Below, piece after piece: positions 8,903 to 20,000 of a stretch of DNA of 64,000 nt (position 1 is the first letter of the stretch; the number at the start of each line of letters is the position of its first letter). Below the pieces are notes generated by a model. It was not told where the DNA came from, did no database searches, and worked only from the letters and a program-made list of their open reading frames with translations. Made by a program: the position numbers and the translations under genes. Source of the stretch: Mycobacterium sp. (GTDB lineage Bacteria > Actinomycetota > Actinomycetes > Mycobacteriales > Mycobacteriaceae); assembly GCA_025965895.1 (NCBI GenBank), contig JAOPWC010000073.1:102522-166521 (forward strand), read 5' to 3'.

Positions 8903-9964
8903 TCAGTGCCAGCGCAGGAGCACAAGCTCAGAACAAAACCCGGGGCCCATCGCCATCAGAACTCCCGAGCTTCCGCTCGGCGGCCGTTTGGTGATCGTGT
9001 CACGCAATACGTGCAGCACCGATGCCGACGAAAGGTTGCCCACCTCCCGCAGCGAGTTCCAGGTCACATCGAGCGCGTCGTCAGGCAGCTCGAGGGTGGC
9101 GATGATCGCGTCGATGACCTTGGGGCCGCCGGGATGGCTCACCCAGGCACCGACTTGTTCGACCGCCAGGCCGTGGGCCGCCAGGAACGTAGTGACGTCG
9201 TGGCCCAGATAACGCTCGACGATTTCCGGCAGGTCGGGGGCCAGGATCAGCTGGAATCCCGAGGCGCCGATGTGCCAGCCCATCGTGCCAAGCGAGTCCG
9301 GGTAGAGATGGCTGCGCGTATCGACGATGTCGGGCCCCGTTGCGCCGATCCGCTCGGCACGATGTTGGCCGACCGCCACCACCGCCGCGGCCCCATCGCC
9401 GAACAGCCCGGTCCCGACCATGCTCGCCATGGATGGCTCAGCCCCCGGATACGTCAGCGAACACAGCTCCATCGACACCAGAACCGCGACGTCGTCGGGC
9501 GCGCCACGCAGATAATCGTGAAGTCGAGCGACCCCGGCCGCCCCCGCGACGCAGCCCAGGCCAAAGATCGGCACGCGCCGCACATCGGCACGCAAGCCCA
9601 GTCGACCGGCGATGCGGGCATCCAGTGACGGCACCGCCACGCCTGTGACGGTGGTCGAGACAATCAGATCGACATCCTGGGGCCGTAGGCCGGCCTCCTC
9701 CAACGCTCCCGACAGCGCCGCGCAACCGAGCTGCACGGCGTTCTCGATGAACAGATCATTCGCCGCATCGAATTCGGTCAGCTTCGAGAGATCCTCCAAC
9801 GGCACAACAAGGTAGCGACTATCGACACGAGAACTGGCGTGGAGACGCCGGAGAATGTCGCCGAAACCCTCGAACGCGGGAAAACCGACAAACGCCTCGG
9901 TGATCTCATCCTGCGAATAACGATGCGGGGGCAGTGCGCCCCGCACAGCCGCGATGACACTCAT
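8903..9964 (-). CDS. Type III polyketide synthase (chalcone/stilbene synthase family)
   Basis: 353-aa thiolase-fold homodimeric condensing enzyme. The catalytic triad can be placed: Cys138 in [13 protein letters not shown], His277 in WVSHPGGPK, and Asn310 in [14 protein letters not shown]. The C-terminal [13 protein letters not shown] is typical. These enzymes extend a fatty acyl-CoA with malonyl-CoA to alkylpyrones or alkylresorcinols. Mycobacterial homologues include Pks10, Pks11 and Pks18. ATG at 9964 is the natural start; the upstream in-frame extension has no family features and runs into the MmpL gene, whose stop is 26 bases away. The neighbours (methyltransferase, flavin oxygenase, exporter) indicate a modified phenolic lipid or quinone. 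Confidence 0.92.
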   Translation of the reverse strand: MSVIAAVRGALPPHRYSQDEITEAFVGFPAFEGFGDILRRLHASSRVDSRYLVVPLEDLSKLTEFDAANDLFIENAVQLGCAALSGALEEAGLRPQDVDLIVSTTVTGVAVPSLDARIAGRLGLRADVRRVPIFGLGCVAGAAGVARLHDYLRGAPDDVAVLVSMELCSLTYPGAEPSMASMVGTGLFGDGAAAVVAVGQHRAERIGATGPDIVDTRSHLYPDSLGTMGWHIGASGFQLILAPDLPEIVERYLGHDVTTFLAAHGLAVEQVGAWVSHPGGPKVIDAIIATLELPDDALDVTWNSLREVGNLSSASVLHVLRDTITKRPPSGSSGVLMAMGPGFCSELVLLRWH

Positions 9965-9990
9965 GAGGCCCACCTCGAAGACATGGATAT

Positions 9991-12270
9991 CTATGCCTTT
10001 CGGTTCAATGTCGCCGCTGCGCTGGGGCGAGATGAATCCTGTTCGGATGTCGGCAAGTGCCCGTCGGTGATTCCCAGGCGTTGGTGCAGCCAGACCAGCG
10101 GTTTGGGCGCCCACCACGTCCACGTGCCCAACACGTGGATGAATGCCGGTACCAAGACCATCCGCACCAGCGTGGCGTCAACGAGCACTGCCAGCGTAAG
10201 GCCCAGGCCGAACATCCGCATGAAGGATACGTGCGCGGCCATCAGTGCAGCAAACGAGATCGACATGACCAGCGCGGCCGCCGAGATCACCCGCCCGGTG
10301 CGGGCAAGGCCGAAGGCGACGCTCTCGTCGTTGTCGGCGCGGGTCTTGTTCGAGGCCAGCCAGAATTCACGGATCCGCGAGATCAAGAAGACCTCGTAGT
10401 CCATGGACAGGCCGAACGCAATGCAGAAGAGCAGCACCGGCATGTTGGCGACCAGTGTTCCCGTCGACGTGGTTCCGAATGCGCCGAGGTGCCCGTCCTG
10501 GAATATCCAGACCAGTGCGCCGAACGCGGCGGTCAGCGACAGCACGTCGAGCACCAGCGCTTTCAGTGGAAGCACCACGCTGGCGCTCAACATGAACAGC
10601 AGCCCGAACATGATTGCCGCGATGAGCCCCAGCACCAGTGGCAACCGGGAGGTGATGGCACCAACACTGTCCCGATTGATCTGCGCGACCCCGCCGAATT
10701 CGACCGATCGGTTGCCGGGGCCGGCGACCGCGTGCAGTCGGTCCAGCTGGGCCTCTGAACTGTCGGAGAACAGCGGTGCCGTGCTGTTGACCGTCAGAAA
10801 TGTGCTGCCGTGGGCCGCACCTGTGGGGCCCGACGGCGGTCCGCGCCGGGCGCCGCCGATGAACGTGCCCGTTGGTGCCGATACCGCGGAGACGTCGGCG
10901 ACGCGGGACAGGTCGGCGGCGTACCGCTCCATCTCGCCTTGCCCTACGGCGTCTGAGTCGGGGACGACGACGGTCACCGCCGTTGCCGAATCGTTGAGGA
11001 AGTCGCGTCGCAACTGGTCGCCGACCAGATGCGCTGATGCCGATTTCGGCAGCACGCGGTCGTCGGGGAATCCCCACCTCACTCCGAAGAACGGGGAACC
11101 AAGCACGACAAGCAGCGCAACGCCGGCCAAGCCGACGGGAATCGCGTGCCGCATGACGAACTTCGCCGAGCGATACCAGAATTGGTCCTCGATGGGTCGG
11201 CGCACCGGTTTGGGACGACCCCCCGAGCGCCGACCGAGGCGGCGGACATTCAGCGAGTCCAGTCGGTCTCCGAGCAGGCTGATGGCCGCGGGGGCAACCA
11301 CCACCGCGGCGATCGCCGTGAACGCCACCACGGCGATGCCCGCATAGGCGAAAGACTTGAGGAAGTACATCGGGAACAGAATCATCACGGCCATCGACAG
11401 CGCCACTGTGGTGGCAGAGAACAGGACCGTGCGGCCCGCGGTGGCCATGGTTCGAACCAGCGCGTCCTCTCGGCCGGCGCCGTCGGCCAACTCGTCGCGG
11501 AACCGGTTGATGATCAGCAGCGTGTAGTCGATGGCCAGGGCCAGGCCGAGCGCCGTGCTGAGGTTCAGCGCGAAAATCGAGACGTCGGTGAAAACCGTGA
11601 TGATGCGTAACACCGCCAGCGAACCCAGAATCGCCAGCGCACCGACGACGATCGGCAGTGCGGCGGCCAGCAGGCCGCCGAACACCCAGACCAGCACGAG
11701 GAAGCTCAGCGGAACCGCGATCGACTCCATCAACAGCAGGTCCCGCTGCGACTGCTCGGTGATTTGCGCGTTGACCATGGCGACCCCGCCCGAACGGACG
11801 GTTACGCCGTCGTGGTCATGTGCCACCTCTTTCGACAGGGCGTCGGCGTAGTTTTGCGCATACTTGTCCCCGCCGGTGATCCCCGCGACGATGAGTCCGG
11901 ACCTGCCGTCGTTGCTGACCAACTCGGCCGCCGCGGGTGGCGGTGCTGTCCATGCCGACGTGACACTCGCAACATGTGGCGATCGCTGCAGATGATCGAC
12001 GATCTCGGTGCCCACGGCGCGGGCCGGTCCGCTGGCGAACCCGTCCGGCGCGGAGACGACGATCAGCAGCTGCATGTCACCCTGGGAGAACTTGTCGGTG
12101 AGGAGTTTGGCCGCCTTGGATGATTGCGCATTCGGGTCCTGGAACCCGCCCGCGGAAAGGCTCTTGGCGACTGGGACGCCGAACACGCCCGCGGCAACCA
12201 TGACCAGCGCCGCGACGGCAAGGATGTGCCGAGGTGCGGCGATGGCCAGCAGCGCCATGCGCTGAAGCAC
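9991..12270 (-). CDS. MmpL-family RND lipid transporter
   Basis: 759-aa membrane protein with two MMPL repeats. Each repeat has one helix, a large periplasmic loop and five further helices (about 12 in total). Signature sequences include [20 protein letters not shown] in the first half and [19 protein letters not shown] in the second, where the Asp-Tyr pairs are the proton-relay residues. Start GTG at 12270 has an AAAGGG ribosome site at good spacing; an ATG four codons later is possible. It is the first gene of the minus-strand lipid operon ending at 7364. The likely role is to export the product of the type III PKS pathway across the inner membrane. Confidence 0.92.
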   Translation of the reverse strand: MLQRMALLAIAAPRHILAVAALVMVAAGVFGVPVAKSLSAGGFQDPNAQSSKAAKLLTDKFSQGDMQLLIVVSAPDGFASGPARAVGTEIVDHLQRSPHVASVTSAWTAPPPAAAELVSNDGRSGLIVAGITGGDKYAQNYADALSKEVAHDHDGVTVRSGGVAMVNAQITEQSQRDLLLMESIAVPLSFLVLVWVFGGLLAAALPIVVGALAILGSLAVLRIITVFTDVSIFALNLSTALGLALAIDYTLLIINRFRDELADGAGREDALVRTMATAGRTVLFSATTVALSMAVMILFPMYFLKSFAYAGIAVVAFTAIAAVVVAPAAISLLGDRLDSLNVRRLGRRSGGRPKPVRRPIEDQFWYRSAKFVMRHAIPVGLAGVALLVVLGSPFFGVRWGFPDDRVLPKSASAHLVGDQLRRDFLNDSATAVTVVVPDSDAVGQGEMERYAADLSRVADVSAVSAPTGTFIGGARRGPPSGPTGAAHGSTFLTVNSTAPLFSDSSEAQLDRLHAVAGPGNRSVEFGGVAQINRDSVGAITSRLPLVLGLIAAIMFGLLFMLSASVVLPLKALVLDVLSLTAAFGALVWIFQDGHLGAFGTTSTGTLVANMPVLLFCIAFGLSMDYEVFLISRIREFWLASNKTRADNDESVAFGLARTGRVISAAALVMSISFAALMAAHVSFMRMFGLGLTLAVLVDATLVRMVLVPAFIHVLGTWTWWAPKPLVWLHQRLGITDGHLPTSEQDSSRPSAAATLNRKA

Positions 12271-12386
12271 GTCGGGCCCTTTCGCTCTGCGCTGCCGGGT
12301 GGTGTCCCGTCACTCAACGCTGGGTCAAACGCTAGGTGAGAAGTTTAGGGCTCCCCGCTGCGGTACGAGGACGGGCGGGTCAACGT

Positions 12387-13616
12387 TCACACCAGTTCGC
12401 TCAATGGCACGTCTGGGTCGGCGAGTCGGGAGATATCGACAGAAGAGCGCGAGTGGATCAACCTCTTCACGTCATCGACCACGCCCCACACGTTGACGTT
12501 CATGCCCGCCAGCACACGGTCGTGGGCATCGAGCCAGAACGCGACGAACTCCCGCGTTCCGACATCGCCGCGGAAGACCACCTGCTGGTAGCGCGGCGCA
12601 TACCCGACGTACTCCATCCCCAGGTCGTACTGGTCGGTGAAAAAGTAGGGCAGCTCGGCGTACTCGGCCGACTCACCCAGCATGGCCGCCGCCGCTACGG
12701 CAGGCTGCTTGAGCGCATTGGCCCAGTGTTCGGTGCGGATCCTGGTCGCGTAGAACGGATGCTCTGCCGCGGCGATATCGCCAACCGCAAAGACATCACG
12801 ATCGCTGCAGCGCAGCGACGAGTCGACGAGAACGCCGCCGTGGCCGGTGTCCAGGCCTGCCTGTTCGGCGAGTTGGATATTGGGTTCCGCACCGACGGCG
12901 ACGAGCACTGCGTCGGCCGCCACCGTCGACCCATCGCCAAGCCGCAGCCCCGTCGCGGTGTCCCTGTCGGTGGTGATCTGCTCGACGGTCGTCCTCAGCC
13001 GCAGATCGACGCCGTGCTCTCGGTGTAGTTTCGCGAAGACCTCGGCGGCTTCTCTTCCCAACGCGGCCAACAGCGGGAGTTCGGCGCGCTCGACGACGGT
13101 GACATCGACGCCGCGCGCGCGGGCGCTCGCGGCGACCTCGAGGCCGATCCATCCCGCGCCGACTACCGCGAGCGAAGCCCCCGCCCGGAGAGCTCGCTTC
13201 AGCGCGCTCGCGTCGTCGAACGTCCGCAGGTAGTGGACGCCGACGGCGTCCGCGCCGGGAATCGGAACACGGCGTGAGCTACAGCCGGTCGCGAGCAGCA
13301 GCTTGTCGTAATGCTCTGTGCTCCCGTCAGGCAGTGCCAGGGTGTGGGTGGCCGTGTCAAGCGAGGACACCCGCGTTCCGAGGCGCAGGGCCACGCGCTG
13401 ATCGCGGTACCACGCGCGCGTGTGCACGGTGAATTCGTCGAGCGACTTGTTGCCCGCCAGGAACTCCTTCGACAGGGGTGGCCGCTCGTACGGCAGGTGG
13501 TCCTCTCGAGCGAACAGACTGATCCGGCCGTCAAACTGATTGTGGCGCAACGCCTCGGCGGCCTTCGCGCCGGCGAGACCACCTCCGACGATCGCGAATG
13601 TGGAAGACCTCGACAT
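12387..13616 (-). CDS. NAD(P)H-dependent ferredoxin/rubredoxin reductase-type flavoprotein
   Basis: 409-aa FAD oxidoreductase. The N-terminal FAD site is AIVGGGLAGAKAAEALR, the NAD(P)H site is VVGAGWIGLEVAASARARG, and the second FAD motif is DVFAVGDIAA. A C-terminal reductase dimerisation-like domain follows. This matches ferredoxin/rubredoxin reductases that feed electrons to P450s or dioxygenases. The ATG at 13616 has a GGAGAA ribosome site; the in-frame extension upstream lacks family features. It is transcribed in the same direction as the MmpL operon, with a 116-base gap, so it is probably separate. It resembles what I recall of the Rv1869c reductase. No ferredoxin or P450 partner is adjacent. 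Confidence 0.88.
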   Translation of the reverse strand: MSRSSTFAIVGGGLAGAKAAEALRHNQFDGRISLFAREDHLPYERPPLSKEFLAGNKSLDEFTVHTRAWYRDQRVALRLGTRVSSLDTATHTLALPDGSTEHYDKLLLATGCSSRRVPIPGADAVGVHYLRTFDDASALKRALRAGASLAVVGAGWIGLEVAASARARGVDVTVVERAELPLLAALGREAAEVFAKLHREHGVDLRLRTTVEQITTDRDTATGLRLGDGSTVAADAVLVAVGAEPNIQLAEQAGLDTGHGGVLVDSSLRCSDRDVFAVGDIAAAEHPFYATRIRTEHWANALKQPAVAAAAMLGESAEYAELPYFFTDQYDLGMEYVGYAPRYQQVVFRGDVGTREFVAFWLDAHDRVLAGMNVNVWGVVDDVKRLIHSRSSVDISRLADPDVPLSELV

Positions 13617-13699
13617 GGGTTGTTCTCCGATTAGTCGCAGCGTCAAATCCGACGTTACTTGTCGGATGGCACGGCTAGTATCGCAAGTAGTTCGAACGG

Positions 13700-14445
13700 T
13701 TGTGTTCACTCGTCACTGGTTCGGGGATTGTCGCGCCCGATGACGTTGGTGATGTGGGGCCGGATGGGCTTGCCGAGCTGATTGCGGTGACGCAGCGGCT
13801 GGAGTCGGTCCTGGTGGCGCGCCGGCTGGCTGCGGTGGAGGCGTTGCTGTGGCATCGCGTCGTGCCGGAGGACGTCGACCCCGACAAGCAGTATGACTTT
13901 GTCGACGGGGTTCAGAAGACCTGTGCGGAGGTGTCGGCGTTGTTGGACGTCTCCGCGATGGCGGCGTCGTACATGGTGCATTACGCGCAGGTACTGGGCG
14001 AGCGCTTGCCGAAGGGCGGGCAACCCGGCTGCCCGGCCAGGGAGAACAACAGCCGGCGGGCAATCGGCGCCCGGGTGCTGATCAACGTCGTCGCCGACGC
14101 GGAAACGGTCGGCGGTGGCCATGATCGCCCGGGCTACCTGGAAGGTTACGGGGTGATCGATGCCGAGCAGGTGCGCGATCTGGCCGCGGGAGCCGTCCAG
14201 CGGCTGCTCGATACCGATCTCGTGACCGCTGACCCGTATTCTATGAGCCGTCAGCGGCGTTGACACGCGCACTTCGACTTCGTGATCTGACGTGCCGCTT
14301 CCCGGGTTGTGACCGACCCGCCGAGCGCTGCGATATCGACCATACTGTGCCGTTTTGTCACGCGAACCCGGCAGCGGGTGGGCTGACCGCACCCGAGAAT
14401 CTCAAATGCTTGTGCCGTCAGCACCGGATGCACAAGCGCTTACGG
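13700..14445 (+). pseudogene. 13E12/DUF222-HNH endonuclease family, decayed 5' part
   Basis: Remnant of a mycobacterial 13E12 repeat protein. One frame encodes a shortened DUF222 region (LAELIAVTQRLESVLVARRL, later GVIDAEQVRDLAAGAVQRLL) and stops at 14261-14263. The next frame continues the homology with [20 protein letters not shown] and [15 protein letters not shown], ending with LKCLCRQH near 14440. That is an HNH nuclease core with its zinc-type cysteines. Intact members are usually 400-550 aa, so much of the DUF222 core is missing, and a frameshift lies near 14250. No good start codon is visible. The matching C-terminus lies at 15879-16316, beyond the cyclase gene. Confidence 0.8.
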
Positions 14446-14476
14446 CAGGCGAAGTTAGTTTCGCCGCAACCCACCG

Positions 14477-15799
14477 CTAGGGAGACGCGACGGCGAAGAG
14501 ATGCCACTCGTCGGGCACGCCCTTGAGGTCGTAAGCGCCGCGCTCCTCGAACTCCAACCCTGATCCGATCACGAGGTCCCGCAGCGTGCTGGACACGAGC
14601 ACGTCGTTCGGCCCTGCCAACGCGCTCACCCGCGCACCGATGTGCACGCCGATCCCGCCGATGTCCTCGCCGCGAACCTCACACTCGCCGGTGTGCAACC
14701 CGGCGCGCACCTCGATGCCGAGGGACCGCACCGCATCGGGGATCGACATCGCGCAGCGGATCGCTCGCTGCGGGCCGTCGAACATCGCGAGGAAACCGTC
14801 ACCCGACGTGCTCACCTCGCGACCCCGAAACCGATTGAGTTGTGCGCGCACGACTGCGTCGTGCGCATCAAGCAACGCATGCCAGTCACGGTCGCCGATC
14901 TCCGCAGCCCGACGCGTCGAGTCCACGATGTCGGTGAACAGCACCGTTGCCAGCACCCGATCGTCCGCGACTTCTGCCTGGTGACCGGTGAGGAACTCGG
15001 CGACCTCCTGGAAGGACGCACGCCACTGCGGTTCAACGAAGTGGTACACGTTGCGGCCCGGGAGCTCAACGTATTTCGCGCCGGGGATGTGATCAGCGAC
15101 GTACTTCCCCCATTCGGGCGGAATCAATTGATCGTCCGCGTGATGGACAACCAGCGTGGGCACGCGGATTGTCGGTAGCACCGGCCGCACGTCCAATTCG
15201 GACGTCAACGGAAGCACGAGCGCGAGGGTCCCCGGACTCGCGGCCATCCGGTCTTGCCGAGCCCACCCTGCCCGGATCTCTTCGTTCCACGGCATATCCG
15301 GATTGATCGCATGCTGGAATTCACCGGTGCGCCACGGGGCGTCAAAGCCGGCAAGGAATTCCTCCGTGTCGAACCCATCGTTGCGTGCGCGCGCGTTATG
15401 CGCGAATCCGTCCTGCACGACGAGCGCGGTGGTACGAGATGGATGAGTTGCTGCGAACAACGCTGCCGTCGGCAACGCCCCGGCGCCCGCGAGAAGGACC
15501 GCTTCGCGACTTCCGAGATCGTCGAGCACAGCGGTGATGCTGTCGGACCATTGCTCCAGGGTTGGCAATGCGCCCGGCGCGACGGGATCGGATGCACCGG
15601 TGCCCGGTTGGTCGAAGAAGATGAGCCGGCCGAGCGAGGTCATCGCCTCGATCCAGCCTTGAAGGGATGGCAGGTCCGGAAGGATCTCGCAGCACGTGAA
15701 CCAGTTCGGGACGAACACGATGTCACGCGAGCTCACCTCTGACGCGCGATAGGCGATGTGCAAGTCACCGTTGCGCGCGTATCGCGTCTCGGAGAACAT
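14477..15799 (-). CDS. Alpha/beta-hydrolase fused to class III adenylate/guanylate cyclase
   Basis: 440-aa Rv1900c/LipJ-like fusion. Residues 1-270 form an alpha/beta-hydrolase. The nucleophile elbow region reads [10 protein letters not shown], without the usual Ser, so esterase activity is doubtful. Residues 283-440 form a class III cyclase: metal Asp290 in [10 protein letters not shown], metal Asp334 in VSTSGDGF, and Arg390 in [10 protein letters not shown]. The residue normally a substrate-specifying Lys, just before GDGF, is Ser330. Rv1900c is reported to use non-canonical residues here, so activity may remain but is likely unusual. The gene lies antisense between two halves of a 13E12 gene, as if inserted. 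The ATG at 15799 opens the protein at [18 protein letters not shown]. Confidence 0.88.
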   Translation of the reverse strand: MFSETRYARNGDLHIAYRASEVSSRDIVFVPNWFTCCEILPDLPSLQGWIEAMTSLGRLIFFDQPGTGASDPVAPGALPTLEQWSDSITAVLDDLGSREAVLLAGAGALPTAALFAATHPSRTTALVVQDGFAHNARARNDGFDTEEFLAGFDAPWRTGEFQHAINPDMPWNEEIRAGWARQDRMAASPGTLALVLPLTSELDVRPVLPTIRVPTLVVHHADDQLIPPEWGKYVADHIPGAKYVELPGRNVYHFVEPQWRASFQEVAEFLTGHQAEVADDRVLATVLFTDIVDSTRRAAEIGDRDWHALLDAHDAVVRAQLNRFRGREVSTSGDGFLAMFDGPQRAIRCAMSIPDAVRSLGIEVRAGLHTGECEVRGEDIGGIGVHIGARVSALAGPNDVLVSSTLRDLVIGSGLEFEERGAYDLKGVPDEWHLFAVASP

Positions 15800-15878
15800 T
15801 GCGGAAGTGTAAGCCGGGGAGCGGGTCGAGTTTCGGTGTCTTGCGAGGTGCTCATTAAAGCGTTCTTTAGCGAGTCGG

Positions 15879-16316
15879 TGTCATCATCGGCTCAAAACCT
15901 TCGATCCCGGCTGGCGCGATCAGCAACTGGCCGACGGCACGGTGATCTGGACCGCGCCCAACGGCAAGACCTACATCACCAAACCGGTGGGGGCCGAGGT
16001 GTTTCCCGAGCTGTCGAGGCGGCGCCCACGTACGCGGGCGCGGGAGCGCGCGCTGCGGATTGCGCGTGCGCGCGACCGCAACCATGCCCAGAGGCCGATC
16101 AACGATGCCCAGCGGCGACTGCGTGAGGCCCGCAAACGCGAGATCGAGGCGCGTCGGTTTCGGAATCACATGCGTGACATGCTGTTTCTGTTCAAAGGTA
16201 AACCGAGCACCAGCCCGGCGTGCACGTGGGTCAACGATCCCTACGAACCCGAGGACCTTCCGCCCGGCTGGACACCACCACCGCTCCCACCGCTGCCCGA
16301 CGAGCCGCCATTCTGA
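15879..16316 (+). pseudogene. 13E12/DUF222-HNH family, detached 3' part
   Basis: Reads [20 protein letters not shown], then [20 protein letters not shown] and VFPEL, followed by an Arg-rich helix and a proline-rich tail ([13 protein letters not shown]). That is the characteristic end of 13E12/HNH proteins, which comes immediately after the CRxHH motif that ends the fragment at 14440. It has no start of its own: the frame is open upstream of 15879 but without homology. The fragment fits as the missing end of the gene interrupted at about 14440. It overlaps the DUF72 gene on the other strand by 76 bases. Confidence 0.75.
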
Positions 16317-17035
16317 AGGAGCTGTTTGAGTGTGCGCGCGTTCTTGACGGCGTAGCCCAAGCCATCGTTGTTGAAGTAGACGAGCACTCTGCGGCCCTGT
16401 TCATGCCATTCCATGATCCGCTCTGCCCACCACCGCAGCTCATCGTCGGAATACGAGCCGGCATACATCGATTCGGTATCTGGTCCGTGCATGCGCACAT
16501 AGACCACGTCAGTGGTGGCGCGGAGCACGCAGGGCAGATGCGCCCCGCTCATGATGACGTATGCGGCCCGGTGTTTCTCCAACAGCGCGTAGACCGCCGG
16601 GTCATCCCATGACGGATGCCGCAGTTCGACCGCCACCCGGATCCAGCTCGGCATGCATCCGAGAAAGTGATCCAACCGGGCGTCATCGCGCTCGAGCTCG
16701 GGATGCACCTGCACAAGCAACATTTCGGCTCGGTCGCCGAGGGCGCGCCAGCATCGCTCGAACCGCTCTACCCACGGCTCTGGAGATTTCAGCCGCCGGA
16801 AATGCGTCAGACCCCGGTGCGCTTTGACCGACATTGTGAAGCCCTGGGGCAGCCGCTCCCGCCAGCCGGCGAACGTCTGGTCCTTTGGCCATCGGTAGAA
16901 GCTCGCGTTCAGTTCGACGGTGTTGAATTCCTCGGCGTACCGTGCCAGCCGGGCGGCCGCCGACATCCGCGGCGGATACAGCACGCCGGTCCAGTGGTCA
17001 TAGGACCAGCCTGACGTACCAATTCGCACGCCCAC
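16241..17035 (-). CDS. DUF72 (YecE-like) TIM-barrel protein
   Basis: 264-aa DUF72 protein. Clear features are [18 protein letters not shown] at the N-terminus, [34 protein letters not shown] and [20 protein letters not shown] near the end. The family has a TIM-barrel fold resembling AP-endonuclease/xylose-isomerase enzymes but no agreed function. The start is GTG at 17035, seven bases after the stop of the large ATPase gene, so it may be the last gene of that operon. The final 24 residues are Gly/Ser-rich and are encoded antisense to the 13E12 tail. Typical members end near TLKQLL, so this looks like a stop-loss extension into the neighbour. Confidence 0.85.
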   Translation of the reverse strand: MGVRIGTSGWSYDHWTGVLYPPRMSAAARLARYAEEFNTVELNASFYRWPKDQTFAGWRERLPQGFTMSVKAHRGLTHFRRLKSPEPWVERFERCWRALGDRAEMLLVQVHPELERDDARLDHFLGCMPSWIRVAVELRHPSWDDPAVYALLEKHRAAYVIMSGAHLPCVLRATTDVVYVRMHGPDTESMYAGSYSDDELRWWAERIMEWHEQGRRVLVYFNNDGLGYAVKNARTLKQLLQNGGSSGSGGSGGGVQPGGRSSGS

Positions 17036-17042
17036 GCGGCCG

Positions 17043-20000
17043 CTACCGGGGGAATGGGCGCTCCTGCGAAAGCGCGAGCACCTCTTCTGGCGTGAGGGGA
17101 CTTTGTGGGTGAAACGACAGGCACCACGGTGCCTGGATCTGGTGGAACGCCTGGCCTTCCGATGCGACGTAGAACTGGCCCGCGCGCAGCCGGCTGATGT
17201 CGGGCACCCGTCCGCCCTTCACTCGCGCAATTTCCTCAGCGGTGTCGATCTGGGTGGGCGAGTTGAGCAACCCGAAGAATTGCGTGGCCGCGTTACCGGG
17301 AATCTGGTTGTGCAGTCCTTTGGGCGCCTGGGTCGCGAACACCAGCCCAAGCCCGTACTTACGGGCCTGAGATGACAGCGCAAGCGTGCTGAAGGTAGAC
17401 GGCGTGAATTTGCCGGACGGCGCCAGGGTTTGCGCCTCGTCCATCACCAAAAGGCCGCCGAGCGGACGATCACCGGCGGGATTGCGCTTGATCCACGCGA
17501 ACAGCGCCATCTGCAACTGGTTCACGAAACCCTGCCGCTGCTGGTCGGAAGGTAAGCCGATCATGCTGATCACCGACACCCGCGCGCGGTACCCGTCCGA
17601 GGGAGTGAGCAGCACACCAGGGTCCACCGGAGTGCCGGCACCACCGAACATCGGGTCGTTGATCATCGCGGCACGCAGGTTCTGGGCCAATTCGGCGGCA
17701 ATGCCCTTGGCATTGCTCATCGCGCTGACGTCGTCAGGCAGGTCGGCAAGCATGTCGATGAACCCGCGCAGCGTCGGGTCACGGCGCCGTCCGTACTCCT
17801 GCAGCGCTTCACGCAACACCGCCCGGGCATGATTCGCCCTCGCGGTGTTCCCGGTGATCAGCGCGCGCGGTTCAAGCGCGGCCACCGCGGAGTCGACAGC
17901 TTCGAAGAACTCGTCGACATCGTCGATCACGCTGGCGAAATCGGGCAGCGGCTGAAAGGCCAGCGGTCGGCCCCCGCCTCGCCGAGGCGTCCAGACCACA
18001 ACTTCCGTCTTATCCAGGTAGTCAGTTGCTTTGGGGCCGTCCGAGGGATCCCAACCGGGTGGCGGTTCCGGCCAAGGTGTGCCAAGACGGGAAAGGTCGC
18101 TGTTGGGATCCAGCACAATTGAGGACACCCGCCGTCGGGCACTCTCCTCGACAATTCGCCGTATCAGAACGGTCTTTCCCGATCCTGATCCTGCGAAGAT
18201 CGCGGTGTGCTTTCGCAGCGCGTCCAAGTCCACGGTCACAAGTTCCGTCGATGCGATGTCGCTGCCAAGCGGTATCGCGGTGGGGGAATCGAAGACGTGA
18301 CCGTTATTGCGAGGCTGCGGCGGGGGGACGGGCTCAGGCTCCGGGATCGGCGGTGACTGCTCGCCCGCCTCATCGCCAAGGGCTTCGTGCAACATTGCGA
18401 TTCCGTGCGCCGGCTTGCGGACGGCCAGCCAATCCTTGAGGTCCGCGTGGTCCTCGTGGATCAGATCGCGCAACGCGATCATCGTCCGAAGGTCCGGGTC
18501 AGATACTTGCAACGTTCGTCCGCCGTTCTCCTCGAACTCGGTGACGACGGCGGCTGTCTTCTTGCCGGTAGGCCACGGGGTGTTGCGCAGCAGGCACAGC
18601 TTCCGCTTGGGTGCGCGGGCGCCGAATCCGGCGGCGTCGCAAGCTTTGCGGATTCGGGTGAGCGCGGCGGTGGCATTGCTTGAGGCGATCGCCCGGAATG
18701 CCCAGTGCTGTTCGTCATCGTTGCCCGGATCCAGGCTTTGACGCAGCCGACCGTGCAGAGTGACCCGCGCTCCCGGCAGCGGATCGACGCGAAATGTCTG
18801 TTCGGCGTCTCCACGCTCGACGATCCACGCCTGTAGCGCGGACGACAGCAATGCCGGCATCGTGGTGTCTTCACCCTCGGGGTCGAGTGCTGCCGCGGTC
18901 ACTGCCCGCTGTCGGTACTCGGCGAAAAGCCGGTCAAGTCCGGAGTTTTCACGGGTCCTGGGCTCCGACTGCGCATCGCTTCGGCCATTGGTGTGGCCGG
19001 TGAGATGCTCGAGCTCGTCGACATCGCCGCGCCGCAGGCACTCCCGTATGTGCGTATCGGCCTTCATGAGCAGTTTCCGCGGCGTGTATTGCGGCGCATC
19101 GCCGAACGCGGCGGGCTTGATCGGCCAACTCGGATAGGGCGGTGCGAAGCCGATTTCCCTGTAGCTGGCCGTGAATCGCCGCTCCAGGATCGCCCGTCCG
19201 ATCTCGGGCGTGGGCAGACCTTCCAGTGGCTCGGTCTCCCGGAATCGGTCCTGCACCGTGACTGTGGCTCGCTTGCGGATGCTTTCCCACGCGATGGGGA
19301 GGCATGCGACGACCGCCACGGTGCGGCGCATCCACTGCCTGATCGACAACAGTCCGTGCGCGACGTGTTCCAGGTCGCGAGTGTCGGTCCGCTCGGCCGC
19401 GTCGTCGGTTCTCTCCGACGACTGTGCCAGCAGCGTGTCGATCTGGTCGACCGCCAGCACCGCCGGACCGGCCAGAGCCACGAGTCGCGAGACGGCCTGC
19501 ACCGTTTGCTGCGGCGTCCGGGTCGTCCCGAGGATGCCCCACGCGGTGCGTTCCTCGCCGCCCAAGTCCGCACTGCCCTGCAGGAACGCCTCACCGATGT
19601 CTTGCAACCCGAGGTCGGCAGCGCCGAGCAGTGCCAGCGCCCTCAGGGTGTCATGGCATTGGCGGACCGTCTCGCGTCGCGCCTTATGGAGGGCGCTGAC
19701 GAATTCGTTGAGCGTCTGCGGTCTCAGTTCGTCGTCGCCGGCGATTGCGCGGCGTGCAGCTCGGGAAATGTGGGCGATCGAGGACAACCGCCACAGCAGT
19801 TCTTTCAGCTGGGTGTCGCGTTCAACGCTGGGGCGGCCGAGGCTCTCCAGAATCCCCGCGAGTGCAGACTGCCAGAAGCTGGTGGCGTCCAGGAGTTCGA
19901 CGATGAAGAAGAACCCATCCGCGATCTGAACCTGCTCACGCACCTGGCCGAGCAGATGCGTCTTGCCGGAGCCGGCGGGTCCTCGCACGACGATGCCCAG

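Noticed and set aside
10057..10758. 233-codon open frame on the plus strand inside the MmpL gene
   Set aside because: Gln/His/Arg-rich antisense composition and no family pattern.
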